Assembly (NCBI GenBank): GCA_015499995.1
Contig: JADNRV010000349.1
Span: forward strand, 1 to 49,077
Reading direction: 5' to 3'
DNA length: 49,077 bases
Origin: Flammula alnicola
Lineage: Eukaryota > Basidiomycota > Agaricomycetes > Agaricales > Strophariaceae
How positions within the stretch are numbered: position 1 is the stretch's first letter; every line of letters begins with the position of its first letter. The notes beneath the pieces were generated by a model. The model searched no databases. It was not told the DNA's origin and saw only the letters and a list, made by a program, of their open reading frames with translations. A program made the position numbers and the translations under genes. This document shows, piece by piece, positions 33,601 through 44,900 of this stretch.

Positions 33601-35407
33601 AACATCGAGCTACACAGAGGATATTGTCGAATCGACTATCAGTAATATGGGGCCCTCCAGGTGTGGCATTCTTGCTTTCTTGGTATTTAAAATATACTGA
33701 CAGAACCCCGACTGAAAATAAAAGGGACAGGAAAGACTTACACCATTTCGTTATCACTTTTACGTCTGCTCGAAGTCGAGCGTCGCCACTGTGGTCCAAT
33801 ACCCAAGATCATATTTATAACAGCCATCACCCACGCAGCCATTGAAGCCTGTCAGAGTAAACTTCTGCGACTAATGGATGCGTATCGTTCCATTGATTCT
33901 CTGCCTCACAAGTGGCTTGATGAAGTCGAAGTCGAGGTTGTTAGTAGAGGCAATGATCATCCTGCACCCCCGAAATCGGGATCTGGACTTCGCATATATG
34001 CAGGCACAATTTATCAAGTGAGTCAGTCTTGATGCCCTTCGTATAACGATGATATATGTTTTTCGATTTAGCTTAGCAATTTCACGAAACGAAATTCGAT
34101 GGAGGTTGACTGTGTTATTATCGATGAAGCGGGTCAGATGTCCTTGGGAGGGATTTCGCTTGTGCTTCGCTCTCTCAGCGACCAGGGACGTATCATTATT
34201 GCAGGAGATTCGGAGCAGCTGGCACCGATTCTCAGTGCAAAATATCCCCAATTGAAGTTCAGTGCACTTTTTGGATCGGTGCTCGATTCTCTTATGTTCT
34301 CGCAATTGTCCTCAAGAGCTAGCTTGGGTGATAAGGCTCGACCGCCATCGCCAAGTCCGGCCGATGAATCTGAGTTTCAAGCCTCTCAAAGTACCGTTGT
34401 TCAATTAACAGAGAATTTTCGGTACGTTATCGCTGGTTAACATTTATATTCGACATGCTCAATTCCTACTCATTGTCGACAGTCTAAACCCCGATCTGGG
34501 AGAATTTGTTTCCACAATTTACTCCCGTCGGTTCAAGCCACAGAAGGTTCAAGCACGCCAGTTAGCAGCCGCTCTCAAAACTCTTGCAAGCGATGACGGG
34601 AAGCAGCTCCGAATTCAACCCCACATCTCGAAAGCGGTCCAGACTTTCCTCGTCGCGCTCTCTGACGTTATGTTCAAACAACCCCAGACAGTCCTTGTCG
34701 CGCCCGAGGTGCATTCGATCACTCCAGCAAAGTTACTCGGCGGCACTTCGGACGTTTCCCTGACACATCGACCGGTGTCGCTCGCTCTGATTCGGCTAAG
34801 GAGCTGGTCTGCTCATACTCAACATATCGGTTACGAATTACATGTGCACGGCGAGGCCGCTGTTGCAGCTGCTTTGGTCAATTCATTGCAAAAATGCTCT
34901 CCAAATGATGACATCTTTGTGGCTACACCACATCGAATCCAAAGGGAGGCAGTGAAAGCCGCCCTTGGAAGAATAAAGCTTCAAAGTAATGTAGCTTCAC
35001 TAGAAGATGGATTTAGACGCATGCACATTGGGGCCGGTGCCTCGAATTCTAAAGTCACAGTCGACACGATTGAACGTCTTCAAGGTCTGCTAACTTTCCT
35101 ACAAATTACATAGATGGTTACTGATGTTTTTTGCTCAGGCTCTGAAGCAGCATTCGTCATATGCTTATTTTCCCTGCCGAGGACATTCACATCAGACCTT
35201 GGATTTCTTCTTGAACGCCGCCGGCTGAATGTGGCTATCAGTCGCGCGAAGACTTTGTGTATCTTGATCAGTTCTGATGAAGTTCTGTGCCCATCGGTGA
35301 AAGTTCTTGCTAATGAGGAAACCGCCAGAGGATACGCCTTTCTGAAAGCATTCGAGAAGAGAGCGTGGTCTTACAATCTCTCCGTGAATATGGACAATTT
35401 TTTATAA
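30664..35407 (+). CDS. Dna2-like PD-(D/E)XK nuclease fused to SF1 helicase
   Basis: Predicted nuclease-helicase with the domain order of Dna2, which trims 5' flaps and resects DNA ends. From ATG 30664 (MSSKKSLSATNLAVHQHLGC), a Cas4/RecB-like nuclease shows KPDLVEIKR and WRVIDAKASKQVK (Asp and D-x-K) and, after an intron, TSHHIQIYFY. CRGCRYEPEC has the C-x2-C-x5-C spacing of the Dna2 iron-sulphur site, and Cys in HQHLGC may be the fourth ligand. A SAP-like segment (EYKACLTRMGLSTEGPTEVLRKRI) follows. The SF1 helicase shows Walker A WGPPGTGKTYT split by an intron, motif II DCVIIDEAGQM, motif III GDSEQLAP, QLTENFR and RRRLNVAISRAK. The frame ends SVNMDNFL at 35407. It may be a divergent paralogue of the essential Dna2. 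It is outside the target-site duplication, so it is not part of the transposon, although its start is only 91 bp from it. Confidence 0.8.
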
Positions 35408-35592
35408 ATCTAGGCTATGATGCTACGTCTTACAGACACCTGGTGTAGAATTATCATATGTAACTTTTTGTATGAAGAAGCACAGATTATAGGTTAGTTT
35501 GGAATGTAGGGAAAGTTCTACTGTGTGGCTATTTGAGGAAATATGCCGTAAGTACTGCACTGCTTGGCTACCTCCACAATCTATATCTTCTC

Positions 35593-36862
35593 ATGTTTCC
35601 TCCTTCGCGCGCACAAGCTGGGGATGCTCCAATTCGAGCAACAGATAATGATGCTGCCGTAGCAAGGCTATCTGCAGTTCACAAGCAATACTTCAATGAC
35701 CCCTTTATCAGATATTTCGTTCCTCGTGCCCATCTACTTCCCCCTCGTCCGCCATTGATCAATATTGGGACATACGTCAGGAGTGCAGGAATCGACGCTC
35801 TGGTCGATCAATGGCTGTCGTTGGCAGGAAATGCCGGTCAACAGTGTCAAATTGTCAGCCTTGGCTCCGGAAGTGACACTAGATTCTGGCGGATTGCGGC
35901 ACGTCAAATTCACATCTCTTCAAGAGAATGCCAATTCATGAGCGGCAATCGATAGGCGGGACCACTCAAAGAAAATCTACAGACATATGTGGAGATAGAC
36001 TTCCCTGAAATTACTACCAAAAAGGCGATGGCAATCCGCAAGAACAAAGAACTGATGAGCGGACTAGGAGATCCTGCAAAGGTCACTCTAGGTACAGTCA
36101 TATCGCTTCTCCGTGCTTTGCCATACTAATTGACGTAGCTCAGGGTGGTACGGCTCTCCATTCACCAAGATATCACCTCCTTGCTGCGGATCTTCGACTT
36201 GAGCCTTCAGAAACGCTTGAGCCAATGCTTTATTCTTCAAAGGACGCAGAACATCCAGCAATATTGGACCCCTCCTTGCCCACTCTCCTGGTATTCGAGT
36301 GTGTCCTCGTATACATGTCGGCATCCTCTTCATCGCGACTTCTAGAATGGTTTGTAGGTCGCGCCGAAAGGAGTCAAAGTGGGGTATTGGGATGCATTGT
36401 GTACGAAATGTTCGGTCTGGATGACGCGTTTGGGCGCGTCATGATCAACAATTTGAAAGTAAGAAACCTTCTTCAAGCTTTAGGTCTTCTCAGTGCCTTA
36501 CTTAACGTTTAGGAGCGTAATATATCCCTGCTAGGCGCTGAACCCTATCCAACCGTCGAAAGTCTGCCCAACAGGTTTTTGGCAACGGGGTTTTCAGCAG
36601 CCCATGGTCTCACTCTGAAGGAAATTAGAAAGGATTACATTGAGCGAGAGGAACTTGAGAGGTATCCATCATCGTCCTTTGGACTTTTTTGGCTTTACTG
36701 ACCGAACGACATTGCAGGATATCCAAACTTGAGTTTCTAGACGAAATGGAAGAGCTTGACCTCGTTTTGGTTCACTATGCCATTTCATGGGGCTTGTTCC
36801 TTACGAAGCCAGACTCGAGCACGAATTGGGGACATTGGGGATTAATTCGACAAAGAGACTAA
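35593..36862 (+). CDS. PPM1: Leucine carboxyl methyltransferase (PP2A methyltransferase)
   Basis: Predicted S-adenosylmethionine-dependent enzyme that methylates the C-terminal leucine of the PP2A catalytic subunit. The ATG at 35593 gives MFPPSRAQAGDAPIRATDND. Family motifs follow: DPFIRYFVPR, PPLINIGTYVRSAGID, QIVSLGSGSDTRFWRI (SAM-binding motif I), YVEIDFPEITTKKAMAI, LPTLLVFECVLVYM (motif with catalytic-pocket residues) and EMFGLDDAFGRVMINNL. The C-terminus is HWGLIRQRD, TAA at 36860. Short introns fall near 36093, 36462 and 36662. The intron after FWRI keeps frame only if it starts at an unusual donor near 35900, so that junction is uncertain. Confidence 0.85.
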
Positions 36863-37036
36863 ACGTATCTAATCCTTTTCGATTTTGAAGTTGCCTTATT
36901 AAGTTGGATCGCACGAAATTCAAAAAACTGGTATATTGGATTGTATTCTCTCTATTGGCAATAAATATCTTGTACGATGTGTGACATCATTGATACCCGT
37001 CATCGTCGGCATATCTTTCGTTGTCCCGGGAAGATT

Positions 37037-38479
37037 CTAAACAACTTCGAACGCAGAACCACCCGCTTTCGAGTCTAGCTCGATGACCTCGTTCAGTCCT
37101 GTTAGGATTGTTAGCGTTGATTCCCACAAAGGCACAGCAAGGTTTGACTGACCCATAACTTCGAAGAAAGATTTGGGGTCCATGCCTTCGGCCGATGTAA
37201 AGTCGGTACCTGTCTTCTTCAGTGATTGCATAGCAGCACGGACGGCATGTACCATGGCCACACATGAAACCAAAGAAAAGACTGGAAATCAAGAGGAGAT
37301 TAATGGTGGAAATCGATTGAAGAGCAAGTTCGCACTGATAATCTTAGCACCCATCGTCTCAGCCTCCTGGGTAGTAAATGACGGCGTGAGTCCTCCCGAG
37401 ATAACGTTGACCAGTACGGGCTTGGGTGCTAGTGCGGCGACAGTGGATCGGAGAAGTTCTTCTGTTTTCACACCTTCAATAAAACAGACATCGGCACCTG
37501 CATCAGCTGCTAGCTTGAGTCGGGTGATAGCTTCCTCCATGCCCAATACTTGAGCGGAATCAGTTCGTCCAATGATAACCTGACATAAAATAAATGAATA
37601 CAGGCTTATCGAAGACAAATAATGCACGTACGAAATCTGACCCCCCAGGGATGGAGTCTCGGGCAATAACAGCAGCCCTGATCCTGGTCAAGAATTCCTC
37701 ACGAGAGACAACTTGCTTGCCCATCAGATGACCACAGCGCTTCGTCTGGACCTGATCTTCAATGTGCAAGCCAGCAACGCCAGCCCTGGCATATTGCGTC
37801 ACGGTACGGGCGACATTAGCGGGACCGCCGAACCTGAACGACGGAATAGAAGTTGCGTGAGGATCCTAGTTATTTACAGAAAAGCAAGTTTGTCGCTTAC
37901 CCCGTGTCGGCGTCAGCAATGACTGGAACAGTGGGATCCAAGCTGCAAACCATCTGCGCGGACTAGAATTATCTGTCAGCTCTTGTATACGGCAACTGGT
38001 TCTTAAGGCATATACCTCCACAAAATCGTTCATAGTGGCGATGGCCAAATCTGGCTGACCGAGGCGAGAGGCGGTAGTCGCAGCACCACTGCGTCTCTAG
38101 CTCAGAAAAATTCGAGGCTAGGTAGAAATAAAAATGCCGACCTCTGATACATGCAGTTGAAGCCTGCTTCGAGAGCACAGCGAGCACTGATACCGTCGCA
38201 GATACCAGGAGCAACCTTGAACGAAATAATTAATTAGTTCTTTTCGTCAACATTTATTAGAAGGTTGATACGTACGACAATGCCCGGTCTCGCGAGCATT
38301 TGTCGCAGGCGAGTGGCAGGATTGGTGGATAAAGGACCTTCAAGATAGTTCTTCGGGTCCAAGCGCGCGTTGTAGTAAACGCCAATGGCTGGGGCCGTCG
38401 ACGAACTCGTCTCGGTGGAGAAAGTAGTAGGTGCTGGAGAAGCCGGGGTTTCAGTACTGAAGTAGTCAAGTCCAGGCAT
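37037..38479 (-). CDS. Isocitrate lyase/PEP mutase superfamily enzyme (copy 2)
   Basis: Paralogue of the gene at 4609-6147 with the same exon motifs. The start at 38479 gives MPGLDYFSTETPASPAPT, a Thr/Ser/Ala-rich N-terminus unlike copy 1. LSTNPATRLRQMLARPGIVV, APGICDGISARCALEAGFN, SGAATTASRLGQPDLAIA, HIEDQVQTKRCGH, FVIIGRTDSAQVLGMEEAI, GADVCFIEGVKT and LVNVISGGLTPSFTTQEAE follow. It ends GGSAFEVV at 37037. The KRCGH loop and the Mg-binding acidic residues of the barrel appear intact. Oxaloacetate acetylhydrolase, dimethylmalate lyase or a related activity remain possible. The two paralogues are about 31 kb apart in the same orientation; strong core identity with different termini suggests an older local duplication. 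Confidence 0.8.
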
Positions 38480-40334
38480 GGTGGAATATGCGACGAAGGT
38501 GAGATAGAAAGATCGGTAGTATCCAAGGAGGATAAGAATATTGAAGTAACGAGGAGCTGATTTTAAACCACTCCTTTATAGCATATAGCCAAGGAGATTT
38601 CTCGTCGGCCAGTTGGCCTTATTTGCGTTTCAGACCGGAGGACCGTTGGTGAAGATTATCGGACTTTTGGAAGTTTTGAAAATTTTCAGGATCAGAAATT
38701 GTGCAATTCAAGGATGTAAGAACCAACCAAAAGGTGCGCCCCGAAATATGGAAGACCGAGAAAAAAGGACCAACACACTGTCTCCAGGCAATGTATCTCG
38801 ATCTGGCTTCCCAGACGGATGCCAAAAGTTCGTTGGCTGCCTTTCATGGCAACAGTCTTGCATTAGAATGCTCTGGGAACTTGGTATATGGCATTACGCC
38901 GACGGTGTTTCGCTTTCGTAGCTTCACGATCGCAAAGCCGAGTAGACGCCTGACCGAGTTGCGGAGGTAGAGGGGTGAAAGATAATACATGTCCGCTCTT
39001 CGCGTGGCGAGGACACGTTAATCGGGGAAGGCGGAGCGGAAGACGATGGGTCCATGATCAAAATAAAGCACTACGGGTTACCAACATGAGAACAACGCAC
39101 ATCCTGACTAATGGTATTTACCAACCTTCGGGGTACCTTCCTGGATCGTCTAATGGCGAATGGACATGGAGTATCGAAGGCACTTTATTTAAGTTTCTCT
39201 GAGATGACAGGTTTTGCTTGGCAAGCGCAATAACCTGGTGCTGTAACGTATTGGAAGATTGAATACCATTCATAGCAGATATATGCATTCAAACTTTTCT
39301 GGACCAATACCCAGGGGGAAAAGTCAACGATTGAGTTACTTGACATGTTGTGTAGCAAGCTCACCGGTAACTTATAACCAATGGTTCACAGGTAAAGAAG
39401 GGTAACCGGTCGGGAGCATTTCTCATTCTCCATACTTCCAGAATTCGACCTGGCTCATATCATGCGGACATGTGCAGCAATGCCAGCGGGATGAGAGGAT
39501 TCTGTGCGTAGATAAGGCGATAAGAACACCGTGCGCGAGGTCCAACATATCACTATTTTGCGGAGGAAATTGAGCTGAGAACATTGAGGCTGTACATTGC
39601 GCCATGAGCTAGGAAAGACAAAAATGAGCAAGTCCAGAAGTTCAACAATGGATGATATATGATAATCAGAGAGAAGATTTTGTCTATGAACAGACCAATC
39701 ATTCCAGAGCGCCATGTCCTTGAAGAACGTGCCTCTGGTCCATAAATACACTGGGATTTCCAGTGATACAAAAAATATGCATCATTTATGAAAAGGTGAA
39801 AGGGAGAAACTCACCTTCTATGCTTTCTATAAAGACGCGTCCTCCCGTTATCGCAAGACGGAATATGGAGACGCAGGAAAACCGAACAACATGCTTGTAA
39901 ATTTCAGGTCGAATGCCAGCTAAGCTGGGGGTCTCCAAAATCCTTACAACACAGTTATTTGGTTAAACATATAATTTGAGCGTCAAAGAGATGAGGCTGT
40001 AAGCCTTGGGATGCAGAGAGGCGAAGACAAGGGGAGGGTATCCGTTGCTAATGGGGTCGTGCAATATGTACATGTCACGGTGGTTCAGCTTGCGCATTTT
40101 ATGCTGCGACTCCGGCCCGGAGTTCATACTCATTTCAAGGGTTGTCGACTGTCTTGACGTCCTTGGCTTCAAATTCCTCTCCTACTTTTTCTAAGTACAG
40201 TATTCCTGGTTGGATTCCTCAATACACTATTTCTGATATAGAGCTAACTGGCGCTCATATCTGTATGTGTCTTGCCCGCCAATCTTTGGACAATACGCCA
40301 CAAGAGTGGCTCAAGTATACCTCTGGCCCAAGCG
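38480..40334. other. Intergenic region, no gene supported
   Basis: This 1.85-kb spacer between the PEP mutase-family gene and an F-box gene should hold both promoters. Its short open frames lack domains. A TATA-like CCTTTATAGC near 38571 may belong to the minus-strand gene. No RNA gene or repeat was seen. Confidence 0.4.
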
Positions 40335-41828
40335 ATGGCACTTGATACCGGCGAAAAGGTGAGCATTGCAGACAATTCGTCTATCCTGAAACCCGACGTT
40401 GATGAACAGAATTTAATTCGCCTGCCTCGCCTTCCACAGGAAACCGACAGTTATGCTCTGTCTTCCCTTGACAGTTTTAACGCGTCAGACGACCATGTTG
40501 TGCAAAATGATATCTCTGAACTGGAGGAGAAAATCATGTCAATCGATCTCAACGTTTCCTCAGTTCAAAGAGCTCTTGAGGGTATATACAAAGAGAAGGC
40601 CGATCCGCACATCCGCCACAAATTGTCCTACAAATCATCCTTTTTCCGTACCATGGTGGAATCAGTGACATCACGCCCGTCAAAAAACCAACTTGCTACT
40701 CTCGATACCGAGATCACAGAGAGACAGGGTGATCTTGAACGTCTCCTCAGCGACCGCCAGCGTCTGAAAGCTGACTTGGTATCCCGAAAAGTTGAATTGG
40801 CCCGTCGAACATGCATGCAATCGTCCATGGGCCAACTGCCTGTCGAACTGTGGGCACAGATATTCCTCTTATGCTTGCCGAACGAGGACTTTATCACCCC
40901 AGACTCTCGTCAGGCACCGCTTCTGCTCTGTCAGATCTGCAGCGCGTGGAGGAACGTCGCCACAGGTACCCCACTTCTCTGGTCCGCGCTATCAATTCGT
41001 GGTTCTTGGCGCAGGCATATTTGGAAATCTTCGCTGGAACGTTGGCTGAAACGCTCAGGCAATGCTTTCCTCTACTTGGATATTTCCATCCCCGCCTACA
41101 TGGAGCCTACCTTCGATTATCATATATTCAAGGTGATAATATCTTCAGCAGACCGTTGGCACCATCTCCGGCTCAACTTGACGAACCAGCTTCTCCGTTC
41201 GATGCTTAATAACCACATGCCGGTGCTACAAACACTCGAGTTCAGCTCGACATACCCAATTGCAAGCCTCAATGTTCAACCATCACATGTGCCCAATCTA
41301 AAAACTGTATCTCTCCTTACGAAAGCCCTCTATATCCAATCTCTTTCACTTCCCTGGAATCAACTAACCCACCTCTCTTCCCGATGCTGGCTTAACATCG
41401 GACAACACGTGGACATCCTCTGCAAATGCCCAAATCTCCAATCGTACAGCATGTGTCTAGTTCATGCGGAAATACCCAGCTCTCTGCCTCAAACTGTATT
41501 ATCACACCACCTACAAGTCTTGGAAGTAAACGCCTTTATTGGAAGTGCAATGGGACCAGTCCTCAGCCGTCTTCGATTGCCAAACCTCACAGAACTAACC
41601 TTTGGCGTGCCTTGTGAAAGTCCTGCTTACGGTGTAACGAGCTGGCCAAAAGCCCATGTCGTGTCGCTCATCGAACGCTCATCGTGTTCACTAACCAAGC
41701 TACGCCTCAAGGGCATTGGCATGTCAGACGAAGACCTTCTCGATGCCAAAAAATCGTTACCTTCCCCCGTTGCGGTTGAGCTTCATAATCCATACCCCGT
41801 TTACTTTCTAGGGATTTTTGGCCAATAG
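40335..41828 (+). CDS. F-box protein with N-terminal coiled coil, single exon
   Basis: Likely SCF ubiquitin-ligase substrate receptor. The chosen ATG at 40335 gives MALDTGEKVSIADN; the frame extends upstream to another Met near 40272 but the family usually starts with an acidic, unstructured leader. A heptad-rich coiled coil (TLDTEITERQGDLERLLSD, then QRLKADLVSRKVELAR) precedes the F-box-like domain MGQLPVELWAQIFLLCLPNED and ICSAWRNVATGTPLLWSAL. Coiled coil followed by F-box is a common Agaricomycete architecture. Leucine-rich segments follow (VLQTLEFSSTYP, VPNLKTVSLLTKAL, LRLPNLTELTFGVP). The frame ends in TAG at 41826. Confidence 0.8.
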   Translation: MALDTGEKVSIADNSSILKPDVDEQNLIRLPRLPQETDSYALSSLDSFNASDDHVVQNDISELEEKIMSIDLNVSSVQRALEGIYKEKADPHIRHKLSYKSSFFRTMVESVTSRPSKNQLATLDTEITERQGDLERLLSDRQRLKADLVSRKVELARRTCMQSSMGQLPVELWAQIFLLCLPNEDFITPDSRQAPLLLCQICSAWRNVATGTPLLWSALSIRGSWRRHIWKSSLERWLKRSGNAFLYLDISIPAYMEPTFDYHIFKVIISSADRWHHLRLNLTNQLLRSMLNNHMPVLQTLEFSSTYPIASLNVQPSHVPNLKTVSLLTKALYIQSLSLPWNQLTHLSSRCWLNIGQHVDILCKCPNLQSYSMCLVHAEIPSSLPQTVLSHHLQVLEVNAFIGSAMGPVLSRLRLPNLTELTFGVPCESPAYGVTSWPKAHVVSLIERSSCSLTKLRLKGIGMSDEDLLDAKKSLPSPVAVELHNPYPVYFLGIFGQ

Positions 41829-41929
41829 CATTGTGTATTTCAACAAGCGTGCATTTCATTGAACCACGCTTGTCGGGATGAAAAGACGACGGTCTATGCT
41901 AGCGGGGGCGTACTTAATAGTTCTATCGA

Positions 41930-44900
41930 TTACAATACCAGTGTAATACAAGGTCCGTCGGTTCCGAATCTGAGTCGAGGCGAGAGGGGGGTAAGAGAGC
42001 AACGATTAAATGATGGGTGGTGGGTCGAATGCATTCTCAACGGATAGGATATAAGCACGCGGGTAAGATATAAACACAAGACCGACACAGGGTCCGTCCA
42101 ATAGGTAGCAAGATAAGTAGCCCAGAATAAACGACAAAAAAAATTAATACCCTCTATGCGCACCACGTCCGCCATATTATTACTGTTGGCCTGCTGTGAC
42201 TGCTGCTGCTGTTGCTGATATTGTGCAGCATTTGTCGATTGCAGCCCAGGCGGTGTCTGCTGGTATCCTTGCGGCTGTGGCGAATACGCCTGATATGGGC
42301 CCGGCGACTGTGATCGATTGTCAGCGAGCATATTTCCACTTGTCTGTCGGGCGTGCTGCTGTTGTGGTTGAGGAGAATACGCCTGATAAGGTCCGGGTGA
42401 TGGCGTGCGGGCTTGAGATGAAGCTAACAAATTCCCACTGCTCTGCCGTGCATGTTGCTGCTGTTGTTGCTGAGGCGAATACGCCTGATAGGGTCCAGGC
42501 GACTGCGTCCGTAATTGAGAGGACGCAAGAATGTTTCCGCTGTTTTGCCTAGCGTGCTGCTGCTGAGACTGGGTGGGCGACTGCCCCCGCGATGGTCCAG
42601 CAAGCATGTTACCACTGGCCTGTCTTGCATGCTGTTGTGGCGGATACTGCATGGCACCATATGGGCCGGGCGATGGACCCCGCATTTGGTTCGATTGGGT
42701 CGGCGAGAAGTAGGAGGATTGGTGGGATTGCTCAGAGCCCGTTGGGTAAGGACTTATTGGTGATTGTCCCTGCGCCAGATTATCCGTCGACATATATGCC
42801 GGGCTGGGAGAGTAACTGCGATCCTGAGGTCTGTGGAGAGGTGCTTCCCTGGATGCGTTATAATGTAATGAAGGAGGCAACGAGGGCGAGAGCGATTGCT
42901 GAGAAGTAAAACCTTGTTGATGCAAGGCCATGGCATGAGGACTGAGAAGTGGTTCTTGCATCGAGTCCAGTTGACTTAATTCAATCTCATGCTCTGACGT
43001 CGATCCCGGCCCATGAGTAAGGTATTTATCATAGCCAGCGAAGGCCTTTGACGATAAGTTGGCATGATGAGTCTTGAGGCCATCTCCAAATGCAACAGTC
43101 GAGGCTATAGACCGCGCATCCCAGTCGAGTTCACCACGATCACGTTGGTACAACGCAGGATCATACTCAAGATCGCGCTGCAGGAAAGAAAGAAAGCACA
43201 ATGTCAGCAAAAATCATCTCCACAAATCCGAAGGACAACACATACCTGATCAATAGCCGCAATCTTAATACCACCCGGCACAATTTGCGCCTCCATATTC
43301 TGCCCACCATACTCATCCAGCTTAGCGTGATCATTACCAATCTTGCCTGATACACCTGGCTCAGCAGCGGCATCATGTTCTTGTGCAGCATCGGCGTGAA
43401 CAGCTCGGTATGCAGCGCAGGATGTCCGAAGCGCTTCTCGAGCCTGTTGCTCGTGGCATCCGCACGCTCCGAGTGGATCTTCGCGACCTTGATCTCCTCT
43501 TCCGTCGGAGTAAAGTAATAAAATGCAGGAAGGTAGGTACGGTTGATGTAGAGCTTGAAGGCAAAGACGATGAGGATAGGAGGCACCACGGAAAGCCATA
43601 GGAAGGATTTGAATCCAAATTGCAGGCCAGTGGCTAAAAGAATGAAGATAAAGGGTTAAACAAGGGTCTCTATGATTCCGATGGACAGAAAACTCACTGA
43701 GAATCATCAACGCCTGCATGAGTAGGACGCAAAACAGCAGACGGTTGATGACGACATTCCAGATGCGCTAGATTGACATATAGCTTTAGAACAATCGAAG
43801 CTTTGGAAAAACAAACTTACACCTCCACTTTCAACCTTTGATACGAACACGAACATGAGCTGGTATTTGTACACCCAAGAGCTCATCCAAAACACAATCG
43901 CAGCAGCCACAACGACCAAAGGAGCCAGAGGAGCGAAAACCAGGCCAACGGCGCTCATGAACAACTAAATGAAAATTCAGATGGATCTTCGCTCTGCCAT
44001 TTCTCATGGGAATAATGACTTACGATGTTCGAGCTAAAGAGATATTCACGGTCAACATCACTTCAAGAGTACCAGCATCTGATTAAAAATACTCACTAAT
44101 ACACAGCATATTCGAAATCAGGCGGTTGTGTCCACTCGCGAATATCTCGAGGAGTTCGTCCAAAGACACTGTCGATTTAGAAGTAATCAGAATCAACGAT
44201 GTTAGTTTCTCAAGAGAGGAAGGACGACGTACTGGGTCTTGAATGACAACCACACCAAGTTGATAATCTGTGCAAGGTCGAAGACAGCCAGGAAACCACG
44301 AAGTCTGCACAGACACGCGTCGACTTCGTCAGCATATATTTTAAGAAACCACACTACACCGTGGAATGGACATACGGGAAGAAAGTCAACCAATAAGACG
44401 CTTGGTTGATGTAAGTGCGATTGATGCTGTTGGGCAGTTTCTAAATAAATAAACACGCTCAGCACAATTCCATCTCCATGTCTCCAAGGCCGGGACAAGA
44501 CACACCATGAAGGTTAGCGATAATCTCCTTGAAGCTTGCCTTTCTGCCGATCTGTATAATTATCTGCTCGACCGAGTCTGAATTACTTGGGGTCAGAAAT
44601 CGATGAGCCAAAAAAGTTCACGGCGGCGACGCACTGAAGATAACACCAAGAAGGGTAAAAATAATTAACTGCGAGATGATCAAGAACGTAAAGTATCGTG
44701 CAACGACTGCACGGTCGAGCTTGGAATGTGTCAAACCTCCCATGTACTATTGGTTGTTGTGTGAAAAAAAATAGGAACTGAGATGGTGTTCTCTGACGGG
44801 TGCAACAGAGAATCGACGCACTTTTGTCAACCAACGCATGATGACGGCAGGAAGAATCCAAAGAATCCGGAGATGGCAGGAGGCAAACACACCAGAGACG

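Noticed and set aside
30664..35407. Nuclease-helicase as a fourth transposon gene
   Set aside because: It lies outside the right target-site duplication and is present once, whereas the element is present twice.
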